64,000 nucleotides of DNA from Bacteroidota bacterium (GCA_016718035.1 JADKEK010000006.1:248001-312000); one strand, 5' to 3'; shown: positions 39,540 through 50,432, counted from the first letter of the stretch. Program-made: numbers and translations. The notes: generated by a model not told the origin, from the letters alone.

Positions 39540-42500
39540 TTATTTTTTATTCCAAGGCAACAACTCTCTCACCTTATTAAAATCTTTGGTATAATAAATA
39601 CCCACGCCAGTTTTTACATCGTTTTTGGCGATAATGGCGTCGTATTCAGAGAGGCGGAAGGCTTTGACACGAACCCTGCCATCAGGAGTAATAATATATT
39701 CTACCTCAAAATCTCCTGCAAGGTTATTGGCTGAGCCTTGTGCGCCATTTGCAAAATCGTAATAGGTTGTTCCGATTTTTACAATGATATTATCGTTTAT
39801 CTCCTGCTCGAGTTTGATGTCTATTTGTTTACCTTGTTCATTGGTGTAATTGTAAGAACCACTCTGGATATTATCGTACCCAATATCAATCTCCGTATTT
39901 TTTAAGAAATCATTTAATACATTTTGGAAATACGTAGTAAGCTGACTTGAAACGAAATCGTTAATGGTATTACTGGTTGTTGTTCCAACAGCATTAAATG
40001 TGGTTAAATCCTGAGGTAAAAAACTATTGGTAATTAATAATCCGAATACTTGTTTGTTTAATTCGTTTTTATCTGCACGCACTTGTTGTAAACGACGTTG
40101 AAAATCTGAATTGTTGGTAGCTGTGCCCTGACCATCAGGAACTTCCAGGTCGAAATCAATTTGAGGGGATTCTAAAATACCGGTGATATTGATTAATACA
40201 TTCACATCGGTTTTTTCTTTCGTGTCTGTCGACGTTAAAGAACTTACACTGATATCTTTAGCCACATATTCTGCAGTTAAATCTAATTTCGCATTGTAGG
40301 GTGAACCACTAAATTCTATGGTGCTGCCCGGCACAACTTTAAATGGCCTTTGAAACAATCCCTGGAAAGAGAAGTCGTATAAACCTTCTGTAATTCGGTA
40401 AGTTCCGGTCATATCTACTTTACCTAATGAATTCGCTTTTATGTTTAATGCACCAAATCCTTTACCGGTTAAATATTCCGTTCCTTCACTGTTGATTAAT
40501 AATTTAATCTCAGCATCTGGGGTTGCATTGAGTTTCAAATCAATATCTACAATGGCTAAACTTAATTCATCTGGGGCTGTAGTTATTTTAGTAGTATCGG
40601 TTTTATTTACAAAACGTATAAAATCGTGGCGTTTTACGTTGCCTGAACCATAAGTTGGTAGATTAACAACAGTGCCTGAATGCGGTGTTGTTACAACCGC
40701 AATATTTAATGCATCAAGTTTGCCTGTGATGTTTGCATCAACTTTACCAATGGCATATCCGAATAAATCAGGATTTTGTTTTGCATCTGTCTCCATTAAG
40801 ATAAGGTTCTCACTTTTTAAACTTAACTCACGGAAATTCCATGCATCAAAGTTGGAATAAGTGATTTCACCTTTTAATTTACCTTGATTGTTCAGTTTGT
40901 CTGTAACTGTTGTTTCAGGTATCAGAATTTTGTTGCGACCAATATTAATATCAATTTGGTCGAAAAAATAATGGGTGCCTAAATAGTCAATAGTCAGACC
41001 ACCTTTTTTTACTGCCAAATCTCCCTCCATAATTGGTCTGCTAGCCGGGCCATTTACACTCAATGCACCATTAATTGTTCCATCCATGTCTGAAAGTATA
41101 CCTCTCAGGAATGGCTCAACTACCATAAGTTGTGTTTTTTTGAATTCGGCTTTTAATTGTATACTATCTTCAACTTCTCCTTCTCCTAAAACATAAAAGC
41201 CGTCTGTTGTAAAACCATTATCACCTACTAGAGTACTTGAAAATTTTAATCTGTTGCTAGGACTAATTAATGATGTATTCACTTTTAAATTTCCTAGTAA
41301 GACATTATTTAATGTTAAACCTTTTATTTCAGCTCCACCCATAAAACTTGGATCACCCAACACGTTGCCTATACTGTAGGTAGCATCTAATGTTCCAGCT
41401 ATATTTTCTCCGGGTAATACATATTGTTCTACAAGGTCACCTATAGGAATGTTGCGGATATTAAGTTTTAATATCGTAGTATAAGTTGGATCCGGTGCAC
41501 TGCTTAAACTGATTACTTTTGTCCCGCTGCTCAAGGTAAAATTTTGTGCAACGATGTTATTGTTTACATATTGTAAGGAGTTGTTCGCAAAAATATCCCA
41601 TTTTTCTGCCTGGAAATAAATTTCTGATGGTAATATATTAAATGCCATCAGCGAATCGATGAAGGCAACTTCTCCATTTAAATTTATACGGTTAGAGTCG
41701 GTATCGCCACCAAATTTCAGGTTATAACTTAATTTATTTTGTGCGAAATTGCCGTCAGTTTTTAATACAGGTAAAGTGATATTATTGTTGATGGTAGTGC
41801 TGTTTAAACTGGTAAAAAATTCCAGTTTGTCGTTGATGGTGCGCGCTTCAACAAGCAGCGTATCCAATAATATGTTATCGTAATTAAATTGGCCAACACG
41901 CAGTCGCGTAGTGAAATTGTTGGTGCCGGTGTTAAAATCGCCACTAACTTTTAAATTACGCACTACCTGTATGTCCGGGTAAAAAATGGCCATCAACTTA
42001 TCAGCATTTTTAATACTGAGTTCATATTTGGCGATTTGAGGCTCGTAAACAATTGTGTCATTGCCATTGGTATAATGATTAACCATATTTTTTATGGCAT
42101 TTGGCAATGTGCTCAAATTGTAATTCCCGGCAATTTGAAAATCAAATAAATTCGAATTTGCAGTGAGTGTTTTTTGACCGGTATCAACTTTAGCTACAAT
42201 ATTTAATGTATCGAGTCTGTAGATGTATTTATCGCGGATAAGTAATAAATCACCAAAATGAATATCTCCAATCATATTATCCAAAGTGGTGCCTTCCGCA
42301 TTCATAGAGGCAGTTGCACTTAGTATGAGCGGCTCAGGATAAAAATTCAACTTTTTTAAATTCGCTCTTTCAATTTTCGATTTGAAATCATAAACAGGAA
42401 TACTATCCTGCATATCGATAATACCATTAAATGTCATTTCAACATTCGGGTCATCAATAGCAAAGTTGCCTTCAAAATAGTCGTTTTGGAATTCACCATC

Positions 42501-44231
42501 AACTTCAATATTGGTGTAATTGTAGCCGTAAAATTCTACAGCATTAATTTTTGTTTCTACATCAAAATCAGAAGTGTTGTCGTTGCCGATAACACCGTCA
42601 ATACTTGCAGTCATGCTAATTTTTCCTAAAATATCAGATTGACCTGAAATCTTTCCAACATTTAGCGCAGTGGTGGTGAGGTTACCTTTAAAGCCCGAAG
42701 TTTTTGTCTCAGGGTCGTACTGGAAATTCACGTCGGTGTACATATTTCCTTCATCAGTAACTATATCGCCAAAAGTTACCAGATTATATGCAAATCCTGT
42801 AACTCGTCCGTTATAATTGATGGTACCTAATTTCAAAACACTTTCCGGTAATTTCCCTTTTCCGATAATTGATTCTAATTCGTAAGTGTTTACATACAAA
42901 GGTTCAAAAGCTAAGTCGAGAAATGTCTCATCAATATTGGGCAAACCTTTAATATCCAATGTTCCTTTAATACCTGCCGTATTATTTATCTGTGCATCAA
43001 AATCTCTTCCCTTTAAATTATCCAAAGTGCCATACACGTGGCCGCTGAGTTCCAGCAATACTTCGTAGGCATTTAATTCCGGTGCAAAATAGGCAATGTC
43101 TTTATTGGAAATAATACTTTTATTAAAATTGCCATCCATTCTGATTTCCGTTTCAAACCTGTCGAATGAATTTAAGGTACTAAACGACAAACCAAATGCA
43201 TCGGCAATCCTGGAGTTTGGTGTTTTAATCAGCATTCCTTTTAAGGAAATTTCATATGGGGAAAAAATGACATTCGCCCTTAGTGTATCTACTTGAAATC
43301 CTGATTTTTCTTTTAATGATAAATGATTGATGGTATTAAAAATGGTATCACCACTATACAAAATATCGCTCATGTCGATATTGATATCAGTAACAGCCAT
43401 ATCACTAAAATTGATCCCCGTGGTTTGAATGGTATCGTTAATATCTTTAAAATAAAATGCACAATCATTTAACAATAACTGAGTGGTTTCCAAAGTCCAG
43501 TCGCCCATTGCAATGTGAATAGTATCCCAACTATCTTCTGAAGTTGATGGAATGGTATCGAGCAAACCTGTCAGTTTAAAGGTTGTAGCATCAAACTGCA
43601 CTTTTTCAAGCGCCAACACATGTTCTTCTATTCCGATATTATTAATTAAAATTTCTGAATCATCTATATACATAAACATATCACTCGCTGCAACTTCATC
43701 ATAATACCGGAAAGTAGTAGTGCTGATATTTATTTTATTTAATCGAAGGTCAAACGACTTTCCTCCACCGGAAGAAGCAGCTGTGGTATCCGAAGATGAG
43801 GACCCGCCAAATGCATCGGCAATAAAACTATAATTTGATATTGAATCGGGTAAGGTACGTTTGATGTTGATTGTAGTTTCACTCAAGCTGATATTTTTCA
43901 ACCTGATACTGGGTGCAAAGGGATTGATAGTCCCGATATTCACTTCCAACTTTCCGGCATAAATGAGGGTATCCCGGTTTTTATCTTCAATATATAAACC
44001 TTTTAAAATGAGGTGATCCAACACATCAATACTCACTTCTTTAAGTTCCACCTTTGTTTCCAGTTTTTCGCTAAGCCAGGTTGTAGCTTTGGAAGCAACA
44101 TAATTTTGAACTGCCGGAATTCGTAACAGGAAAAAAATCAATAAAAACAGGCCCAAAAGCCCCCAAAATATGATAAGTGCAATCCTTCTGATGAAGGAAT
44201 AAATTCTCCAATATGTGAATAGTTGCTGCAC
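39540..44231 (-). CDS. tamB: TamB-family (DUF490) envelope bridge protein
   Basis: 1563 residues: signal anchor at about 14-37, a very long periplasmic body of repeated beta segments (VELKEVSIDVLDHLILKGLYIEDKN at the start), and a C-terminal DUF490 domain from about 1100 (MDGTINGALSVNGPASRPIMEGDLAVKKGGLTIDYLGTHY, FDLEVPDGQG, LLITNSFLPQD, IDIGYDNI). TamB-like proteins bridge inner and outer membranes in lipid transport and outer-membrane assembly. No tamA neighbour is seen, which is usual in this phylum. It is divergent from tsaD with 47 bp between. Confidence 0.93.
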   Translation of the reverse strand: MQQLFTYWRIYSFIRRIALIIFWGLLGLFLLIFFLLRIPAVQNYVASKATTWLSEKLETKVELKEVSIDVLDHLILKGLYIEDKNRDTLIYAGKLEVNIGTINPFAPSIRLKNISLSETTINIKRTLPDSISNYSFIADAFGGSSSSDTTAASSGGGKSFDLRLNKINISTTTFRYYDEVAASDMFMYIDDSEILINNIGIEEHVLALEKVQFDATTFKLTGLLDTIPSTSEDSWDTIHIAMGDWTLETTQLLLNDCAFYFKDINDTIQTTGINFSDMAVTDINIDMSDILYSGDTIFNTINHLSLKEKSGFQVDTLRANVIFSPYEISLKGMLIKTPNSRIADAFGLSFSTLNSFDRFETEIRMDGNFNKSIISNKDIAYFAPELNAYEVLLELSGHVYGTLDNLKGRDFDAQINNTAGIKGTLDIKGLPNIDETFLDLAFEPLYVNTYELESIIGKGKLPESVLKLGTINYNGRVTGFAYNLVTFGDIVTDEGNMYTDVNFQYDPETKTSGFKGNLTTTALNVGKISGQSDILGKISMTASIDGVIGNDNTSDFDVETKINAVEFYGYNYTNIEVDGEFQNDYFEGNFAIDDPNVEMTFNGIIDMQDSIPVYDFKSKIERANLKKLNFYPEPLILSATASMNAEGTTLDNMIGDIHFGDLLLIRDKYIYRLDTLNIVAKVDTGQKTLTANSNLFDFQIAGNYNLSTLPNAIKNMVNHYTNGNDTIVYEPQIAKYELSIKNADKLMAIFYPDIQVVRNLKVSGDFNTGTNNFTTRLRVGQFNYDNILLDTLLVEARTINDKLEFFTSLNSTTINNNITLPVLKTDGNFAQNKLSYNLKFGGDTDSNRINLNGEVAFIDSLMAFNILPSEIYFQAEKWDIFANNSLQYVNNNIVAQNFTLSSGTKVISLSSAPDPTYTTILKLNIRNIPIGDLVEQYVLPGENIAGTLDATYSIGNVLGDPSFMGGAEIKGLTLNNVLLGNLKVNTSLISPSNRLKFSSTLVGDNGFTTDGFYVLGEGEVEDSIQLKAEFKKTQLMVVEPFLRGILSDMDGTINGALSVNGPASRPIMEGDLAVKKGGLTIDYLGTHYFFDQIDINIGRNKILIPETTVTDKLNNQGKLKGEITYSNFDAWNFRELSLKSENLILMETDAKQNPDLFGYAIGKVDANITGKLDALNIAVVTTPHSGTVVNLPTYGSGNVKRHDFIRFVNKTDTTKITTAPDELSLAIVDIDLKLNATPDAEIKLLINSEGTEYLTGKGFGALNIKANSLGKVDMTGTYRITEGLYDFSFQGLFQRPFKVVPGSTIEFSGSPYNAKLDLTAEYVAKDISVSSLTSTDTKEKTDVNVLINITGILESPQIDFDLEVPDGQGTATNNSDFQRRLQQVRADKNELNKQVFGLLITNSFLPQDLTTFNAVGTTTSNTINDFVSSQLTTYFQNVLNDFLKNTEIDIGYDNIQSGSYNYTNEQGKQIDIKLEQEINDNIIVKIGTTYYDFANGAQGSANNLAGDFEVEYIITPDGRVRVKAFRLSEYDAIIAKNDVKTGVGIYYTKDFNKVRELLPWNKK

Positions 44232-44278
44232 CTACGCCTTTCCTGCTTATTTTTACGGGGTTAAATTACGAATATTGT

Positions 44279-45292
44279 ATGCCTGTTACAATTCTGGGAA
44301 TTGAGTCAAGCTGTGATGAAACCAGTGCAGCTGTATTGATTGATGGACAAATTGTTGCGAATTACATCGCAAATCAGTCCATTCATGAACAATACGGTGG
44401 AGTTGTCCCCGAACTGGCTTCACGTGCACATCAAGCAAATATTGTTCCCGTTGTTGATTTTGCCCTCAAAACTGCAGGAATTTCACTCCAACAAATTGAT
44501 GCTGTTGCATTTACACAAGGTCCCGGCCTCTTAGGTTCGCTCATGGTTGGTGCTGGTTATGCGAAGGGAATTGCCCTTGCGCTTAACATTCCGCTTATTA
44601 CTGTTCACCACATGCAGGCCCATATTTTGGCCCATTTTATTGAGGATCCAAAGCCGGATTTCCCGTTTTTGTGTTTGACCGTAAGTGGGGGACATACCCA
44701 GATAGTGCGGGTTGACAGCCATTTGGAGATGGAAATTATTGGGAAAACCAACGACGATGCCGCCGGTGAGGCATTTGACAAATGTGCAAAAATGTTGGGA
44801 TTGCCCTACCCGGGTGGTCCGTTGATTGATAAAACTGCCGCCAATGGCAACCCTAATGCTTTTACCTTTGCCGAACCCAAAATTCCGGGTTTGGACTTTT
44901 CATTCAGTGGCTTCAAAACATCTGTTTTATATTTTTTGCAGGACCATTTAAAACAGGACCCCAATTTTGTTGAACAGCACTTACCCGATTTATGTGCGTC
45001 AATTCAACACAGTATTGTAGAAATTTTGCTCAAAAAAGTAAAAAGGGCATCCCGCGAAACAGGCATAAAACAAATTGCTATTGCAGGAGGTGTATCTGCC
45101 AATTCTTATTTGCGGAAACAATTATTTGCCTTAGGTGAAAAAGAAAATTGGGAAGTCTTCATCCCTAAATTTGAATATTGCACCGACAATGCTGCCATGA
45201 TTGCCATTACCGGTTATTATAAATTTTTAAATAATCAATTTGCCGACCAAACCGCGGTGCCATTAGCTCGCATGTCAGGATTACAATCCTAA
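44279..45292 (+). CDS. tsaD: tRNA threonylcarbamoyladenosine synthase subunit TsaD
   Basis: 337-residue member of the Kae1/TsaD family that transfers threonylcarbamoyl to A37 of ANN-decoding tRNAs with TsaB and TsaE. GIESSCDETSAAV opens the ASKHA fold; His-111 and His-115 in VHHMQAHILAH bind the metal; SGGHTQI, DDAAGEAFDKCAKMLGLPYPGG, FSFSGFKTSV and IAGGVSANSYLR are intact. Divergent from tamB, an arrangement that recurs in Bacteroidota. Confidence 0.97.
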   Translation: MPVTILGIESSCDETSAAVLIDGQIVANYIANQSIHEQYGGVVPELASRAHQANIVPVVDFALKTAGISLQQIDAVAFTQGPGLLGSLMVGAGYAKGIALALNIPLITVHHMQAHILAHFIEDPKPDFPFLCLTVSGGHTQIVRVDSHLEMEIIGKTNDDAAGEAFDKCAKMLGLPYPGGPLIDKTAANGNPNAFTFAEPKIPGLDFSFSGFKTSVLYFLQDHLKQDPNFVEQHLPDLCASIQHSIVEILLKKVKRASRETGIKQIAIAGGVSANSYLRKQLFALGEKENWEVFIPKFEYCTDNAAMIAITGYYKFLNNQFADQTAVPLARMSGLQS

Positions 45293-45304
45293 TCCTACTT
45301 TTTC

Positions 45305-45312
45305 TATTTTTG
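45305..45312 (+). promoter_or_regulatory. -7 box, perfect TAnnTTTG, at the thioesterase start
   Basis: TATTTTTG ends 4 bp before the ATG at 45317, so a transcript from it would be leaderless or nearly so. Lies in the 24-bp gap after tsaD. Confidence 0.4.
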
Positions 45313-45316
45313 TGGC

Positions 45317-45742
45317 ATGTCTAGAATTCAGGTAAACTTTCCGGAAAAACATATTTTTTCTACTGAAATTAAAGTGCGCATAACCGATTTAAATTATGGC
45401 GGACACCTTGGTAATGATAGTATGTTAGCCCTTTTACACGAAGCCAGAGTTAGGTATTTAAAACATTTTGGTTACTCAGAAATGGATGTGGAAGGAACTG
45501 GCATTATTATGGCAGATGTTGCTATACAGTTTAAAACAGAAGCATTTTATGCCGAACGCTTAACTATTGCAATTGCTGTCGGCGATTTTAGTCGGGTATC
45601 GTTTGATATTTATTATAAAGTATCAAGTGGTAGTCGAGATGTTGCTATTGCAAAAACCGGAATTGTATTTTTTAATTACGAGAAAAAAAAGGTTGCCGCA
45701 GTTCCTGAAAAATTCCGTTTAAAAATGGAAAGTAAGGATTGA
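45317..45742 (+). CDS. 4HBT-family acyl-CoA thioesterase
   Basis: 141-residue hot-dog protein. RITDLNYGGHLGNDSMLALLHEARVRYLKHFGY carries the family's N-terminal Asp and helix; GTGIIMADVAIQFKTEAFY forms the dimer strand. It probably hydrolyses an acyl-CoA; chain preference is unknown. It follows tsaD by 24 bp with its own -7 box. Confidence 0.9.
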   Translation: MSRIQVNFPEKHIFSTEIKVRITDLNYGGHLGNDSMLALLHEARVRYLKHFGYSEMDVEGTGIIMADVAIQFKTEAFYAERLTIAIAVGDFSRVSFDIYYKVSSGSRDVAIAKTGIVFFNYEKKKVAAVPEKFRLKMESKD

Positions 45743-45985
45743 TGCGAAATTGACGAATTTAAAATGTGTATTGATTATAAGCACATTACATAATAAAATC
45801 ATCTGTTGTCAACAATTTTAGTCAATGCACAATTAAAAACAGGATTAACTAATACACGGATATTAAAATAATATTTTTACTTTGCATCTGTTATTCGACA
45901 TCCTTCGTCTATACACACAACACCCTCTTTTACAGCACTCCCTTGTTGCCACACTTTTTTGTAACTAAACAAACAATAAAGTGTT

Positions 45986-48900
45986 ATGATGAATTTTTAT
46001 GTACTGAAACGTATTGGCGCGGCCTTATTTTTTAATTTATTAGTACTTTCTGCATTCGCACAAATGGATGAAGATTGTAGTGCGCATCCGGATGATGAAT
46101 TAATGCATGACGAACATTGCGCAGTTTTTGCAACTGTTCCTATTGCTGATGCAACACATATTTCTGTTACCAATGGTTCATGGTTTAGTCCGTCCACCTG
46201 GAATACAGGCACAGTGCCTAATTCCGGCGCAATGGTTTTAATTGATTCGGCTACAACCGTAACGTATGATGCAGTTAGCGAAACCGAAATAAACTGGATA
46301 CGTATAAAAGGCACCCTGAATTTTAAAAACAATGTGAATACCAAAATAAAGGTCACCACAATTGTAACCGACCCTATTGGTCACTTAAATATAGGAACAA
46401 GTGCTGAACCAATTTTAGGAACGGTTACTTCGAAAATTATTTTTCCCGACCAGGGCAGCATCGATATAAGTAATGACCCTTACGAGTTTACAAAAGGAAT
46501 TATCAGTCATGGTTTTATGGTGGTGAACGGGGAATACAAAAAAACCTTTTGTGCGATTTCAAAAGGATTAAATGCCGGGGCTTCTAATTTAAAATTGGCT
46601 GAAACACCCACCGGATGGAAAGTTGGTGACCAGTTAGTTTTAGGTGGTACCAATAGTAATTATGCAGGCGATTTTGTTACCAATGCTAAATACCACGATG
46701 AAGTACTTACCATAACCAGCATAAGTGGTAAAACTATTTATTTTACCAATAATGCAACAGGAGGTACAACACTTCAATATGAACATAAAATGCCAACGGG
46801 TTATGGATTAAAAATATATGTAGCGAATTTAACCCGTAATGTAATATTTGAATCAGAAAATTTTGCCACCATCCCAATTGATCAGCGCGGACATATTATG
46901 TTAATGCATAATTTGGCACAAAGTATATCATACGCAGCATTTAATGGATTAGGCAGAACCAATAAAGATATTTTAGCAACTGACCCTGTGGTAAATGATA
47001 TGGGTATGCAAGTGAGTGGTGGGTCAAATGTTAGAGGTCGTTATCCTATTCACATGCATAAAGCCGGAACAAATAATATTTTGGCAGTACCTACATTAAT
47101 AAAAGGTAATGCAATTGTTGACCCTACCAGCTGGGGAATTGTAAACCATCAAAGTAATGCCAATATTGATGATAATGTAGTGTTTGATTTTTTTGGTGCT
47201 GCATTTGTAACTGAAGATGGTAATGAGCTTGGAACATTTAATAGAAACATTGCAATCAAAGGTCGCAAAGCTACAACACATACTAATTTAGATGAACGTA
47301 CATTGAATGTAGATTTTGGTTACGAAGGGAATGGATATTGGTTACAAAGTTCAAATGTATCTGTAGAAAATAATATTGCTGTGAGTTGTTCAGGTGATGC
47401 TTACAAAGTATTTAGTGATGATGCCAGTATGCCGGCAACCCATCGCTTTAAAATTCCTAAAGCCAATATTCTTAATCCCGAAATAGCCGGTGTTGACGAC
47501 TCCATTTATACTGCTGTAGTTCCACTTCGAAAATTTAACGGAAATATTGCCTATAACTGTAACAGCGCATTGATGTTTTGGACACATATGTTGAATAATG
47601 ATAATGTCGGTGATTTTTCATCCATTGAGAATGACCCGTATACGCATTCCATTATGAGTTTAGTTCAAAATTGTAGTTTTTGGAATTTATTAGCAGCAGG
47701 AATTTCTGTGAAATATTCAGGTCAAATACAGTTTAAAAATGTTTTATTGTTGGGAGATGTAGCTTCACAGTTTGCAGATAGTGATTGGATTTCAGGCAAC
47801 CCGAGTGGGGGTTTTGGGTTTATTACCAGTACGGTTACCGGGCAAATTGTTTATGAAGCGTTAACTGTAAAAGGCTGGAAACGCGCAGTTGTCGCCGGGC
47901 GTGCTGACGATTTGCAGAGTGGTGATGATTATGAATACAATTACAGAACTGCAAAAATAATTGGAGGTGTTTATAATAATAATACTTATAACATTTATCC
48001 GGAAGAAGGAACAGATGAATATGGTGCATCTGAATATTATAAATTTCCAAAATATTTTGAAATTTCCGGCGCACCATCGTTCACATCAATCATAGCTAAC
48101 GCCAACCCGGTGGCAGATTATGCATACAGTGCTAATGGTGGCTTAAGTGTAAAATTTAATGGCGTACTCTCCAACGATAGTGACCCTGGTGTTATTACAC
48201 CGGGCGAAGGAAATGGAATTGCTGCTTATGTCTGGAATTTCGGTGACGGCACAACTGCTTATGGGGTTGATCCAATTCATAATTTTTCTACAGCAGGTAA
48301 TTATAATGTTGTGCTAACAGTTTACGATAGTCAGGGCAAAACAGGAACAATAACAAAAACGATTACAGTTGCTAATACGCAATACAGTAATGTTTTTAGC
48401 AATACCGGATTTGAAACAGGAACCTTATTATCTACATCATTGGCAAAAAGCACACGCGAATATGTTGGTAATGGTTGGATTCACAAAAGCAACTGGCAAT
48501 TGGTAAATGGCAAAGCCACTATTTATTTAAGTGATAAATGGCGACGTCCGCTGGTTCAAATTGTGAAAAATGAAAAGGCACTCAGAGGAACAGTTGAATT
48601 TTCGTTCCAGGCTAAAAATATTGGCATTGGTGCAACAGGAAATGATTTAATTTGCGAAATAATTGGTGTGAATGGGGAATTTATAGACCCTTCTTTAATT
48701 GAAATGAATTCCATTCAAAAATGGAACAATAATGCGGATGTATTTTCTTCAACATTATTATTCAGCGAAAATTTTGGATTAGCAAATTATAACTGGCAAA
48801 CCTATACTAGAAATGTAAATTTCGGTTCCGGTTATGAATACATCATTATAAAATATTATTCCGAAGGTGTAAAAAGTGGTCCCGCTGAAGAACAGGGAAT

Positions 48901-49747
48901 TGATAATGTATGTTTGCCTTGTGTTTGTGCTATTCCTCAACATTTATTTGAAGATGAACTTACCGCTTCACATGCCATGTTGATTTGGGATAATATGGGA
49001 AGTGAACAATATCAGTTACAATATAAAACTACAGTTGGTGGTGCCTGGACAACGGTGACTGTAGAAAATACCTATCATGAATTATCTGCTTTATTAGCAA
49101 ATACTTCCTACTCATGGAAAGTAAGGGCATTGTGCGATGGTTTATGGACAAGTTATTCTGGTGAGAAAATATTTATTACACCAAATGCAGGAACTGCTTG
49201 TACGTCTCCGGGTGTTTTAGCTACATCATTAATTACCGGAACAAAAGCCACACTAACCTGGAACCAAATTCCGGCAGCATTACAATACCAAATTTCGTAT
49301 AAAAAAACTACTGATGTTACCTGGACAAATATTTTCACAACTGCAAATAGTTTTATGTTAACCGGTTTGTCGCCGCTCACCAATTACGAATGGAAAGTAA
49401 AAACCCAATGTGCTGCAGGTTGGAAAGATTTTACTTCAACGTCTTTATTCACTACAATGACGTTAAAAGAAGAAGATGAACAGCAATTAAGTTCAACTGA
49501 AATTGTCATCTATCCTAATCCTGTGCAAAATGAATTAAATATTCAATTGCCGGCGGATATTTCAGGAGAATTGAATTTGGTAATAATCGATTTATTGGGA
49601 CATGTAGTTGCCGAACAAAGTATTCAAACAGGGGGAGGGTCAAATGGTATTCAATTAAATATTTCGACCATTCCAACAGGTGTTTATTTGTTAACGGTTT
49701 ACAATCAAAATATCGCTTTAGCAACACAAAAATTTATTAAACAATAA
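45986..49747 (+). CDS. secreted G8-domain (CEMIP-like) protein with PKD, FnIII and T9SS domains
   Basis: 1253 residues. Signal peptide to about 26; G8 domain about 50-170 (GSWFSPSTWNTGTVPNSGAMVLID, WIRIKGTLNF, LNIGTS); a right-handed beta-helix about 270-690 with RYPIHMHKAG (352-361), a motif also seen in CEMIP/TMEM2 hyaluronan-degrading proteins; PKD about 705-795 (YVWNFGDGTTAYG); a jelly-roll-like module about 800-975; two FnIII domains about 985-1165; sorting domain from about 1172 (IYPNPVQN). It may bind or cut polysaccharide; activity is inferred only from the fold. Confidence 0.85.
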   Translation: MMNFYVLKRIGAALFFNLLVLSAFAQMDEDCSAHPDDELMHDEHCAVFATVPIADATHISVTNGSWFSPSTWNTGTVPNSGAMVLIDSATTVTYDAVSETEINWIRIKGTLNFKNNVNTKIKVTTIVTDPIGHLNIGTSAEPILGTVTSKIIFPDQGSIDISNDPYEFTKGIISHGFMVVNGEYKKTFCAISKGLNAGASNLKLAETPTGWKVGDQLVLGGTNSNYAGDFVTNAKYHDEVLTITSISGKTIYFTNNATGGTTLQYEHKMPTGYGLKIYVANLTRNVIFESENFATIPIDQRGHIMLMHNLAQSISYAAFNGLGRTNKDILATDPVVNDMGMQVSGGSNVRGRYPIHMHKAGTNNILAVPTLIKGNAIVDPTSWGIVNHQSNANIDDNVVFDFFGAAFVTEDGNELGTFNRNIAIKGRKATTHTNLDERTLNVDFGYEGNGYWLQSSNVSVENNIAVSCSGDAYKVFSDDASMPATHRFKIPKANILNPEIAGVDDSIYTAVVPLRKFNGNIAYNCNSALMFWTHMLNNDNVGDFSSIENDPYTHSIMSLVQNCSFWNLLAAGISVKYSGQIQFKNVLLLGDVASQFADSDWISGNPSGGFGFITSTVTGQIVYEALTVKGWKRAVVAGRADDLQSGDDYEYNYRTAKIIGGVYNNNTYNIYPEEGTDEYGASEYYKFPKYFEISGAPSFTSIIANANPVADYAYSANGGLSVKFNGVLSNDSDPGVITPGEGNGIAAYVWNFGDGTTAYGVDPIHNFSTAGNYNVVLTVYDSQGKTGTITKTITVANTQYSNVFSNTGFETGTLLSTSLAKSTREYVGNGWIHKSNWQLVNGKATIYLSDKWRRPLVQIVKNEKALRGTVEFSFQAKNIGIGATGNDLICEIIGVNGEFIDPSLIEMNSIQKWNNNADVFSSTLLFSENFGLANYNWQTYTRNVNFGSGYEYIIIKYYSEGVKSGPAEEQGIDNVCLPCVCAIPQHLFEDELTASHAMLIWDNMGSEQYQLQYKTTVGGAWTTVTVENTYHELSALLANTSYSWKVRALCDGLWTSYSGEKIFITPNAGTACTSPGVLATSLITGTKATLTWNQIPAALQYQISYKKTTDVTWTNIFTTANSFMLTGLSPLTNYEWKVKTQCAAGWKDFTSTSLFTTMTLKEEDEQQLSSTEIVIYPNPVQNELNIQLPADISGELNLVIIDLLGHVVAEQSIQTGGGSNGIQLNISTIPTGVYLLTVYNQNIALATQKFIKQ

Positions 49748-49770
49748 CAGGTTCATGAATGAATAATAGT

Positions 49771-49799
49771 AACCCGGACATTTAGTTCCGGGTTTTTTT
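49771..49799 (+). terminator. intrinsic terminator after the G8 gene
   Basis: AACCCGG and CCGGGTT arms, 10-nt loop, then seven T. Confidence 0.88.
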
Positions 49800-49928
49800 G
49801 TGCCATAATAGGTGCACATTGTGGCAAACATCCTCAAATTTTAACATACTTCCATCAAAAAGGAGCCAATTCCGGTCATTATCCCAAATGGCGTTGTATT
49901 TGCACTTAATATGTTTAAATCTTATAAA

Positions 49929-50411
49929 ATGAAAAATTACACATTATTATTGGCCTTCATTTGTATAATTACAAGTGTTACGGCTCAAGTTAATAATCAG
50001 GCAATTGGTGTTCGATTAGGTGGGGGAGATGGTGTTGAATCCGAAATTTCTTACCAACAATATATTGGTGGTCCAAATCGATTGGAATTTGATTTGGGTT
50101 TCTTTGATAACGGTTGGGATGAAGGATTTAAATTCACCATGTTATATCAATGGGTTGGCAATATAGAAGGCGGTTTTAATTGGTATGCAGGTGCCGGTGG
50201 AAGTATTGGTGGCCGCGATATCGACAACAATGATAAGAATTGGAATGATAATTCGGATGATGGCCTTTTTTTGAATGTAGATGGCCAACTTGGAATTGAA
50301 TACAATTTCTCAGTTCCATTTCAATTGAGTTTTGATGCTCGTCCTGAATTCGGATTAATCAATGATGATTTTGATTTCGGATATGGTTTGGGAATTCGAT
50401 ATACGTTTTAG
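49929..50411 (+). CDS. small outer-membrane beta-barrel-like protein
   Basis: About 160 residues. ATG 49929 gives a standard signal peptide (KNYTLLLAFICIITSVTAQ); an upstream in-frame ATG at 49911 is less likely. The mature part is short barrel-like strands (AIGVRLGGGDGVESEISYQQYI, NRLEFDLGFFDNGW, FNWYAGAGGSIGG) and ends FGYGLGIRYTF, with a terminal Phe as in many outer-membrane barrels. Function unknown. Confidence 0.8.
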   Translation: MKNYTLLLAFICIITSVTAQVNNQAIGVRLGGGDGVESEISYQQYIGGPNRLEFDLGFFDNGWDEGFKFTMLYQWVGNIEGGFNWYAGAGGSIGGRDIDNNDKNWNDNSDDGLFLNVDGQLGIEYNFSVPFQLSFDARPEFGLINDDFDFGYGLGIRYTF

Positions 50412-50432
50412 TTTTTATTGAAGATTGAATGT

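Noticed and set aside
40441..43296. Plus-strand open frames inside tamB
   Set aside because: They are opposite-strand shadows of a long, well-supported gene.
44232..44278. Bidirectional promoter between tamB and tsaD
   Set aside because: Only 47 bp of AT-rich sequence with no box close to TAnnTTTG on either strand, so I do not place a promoter.
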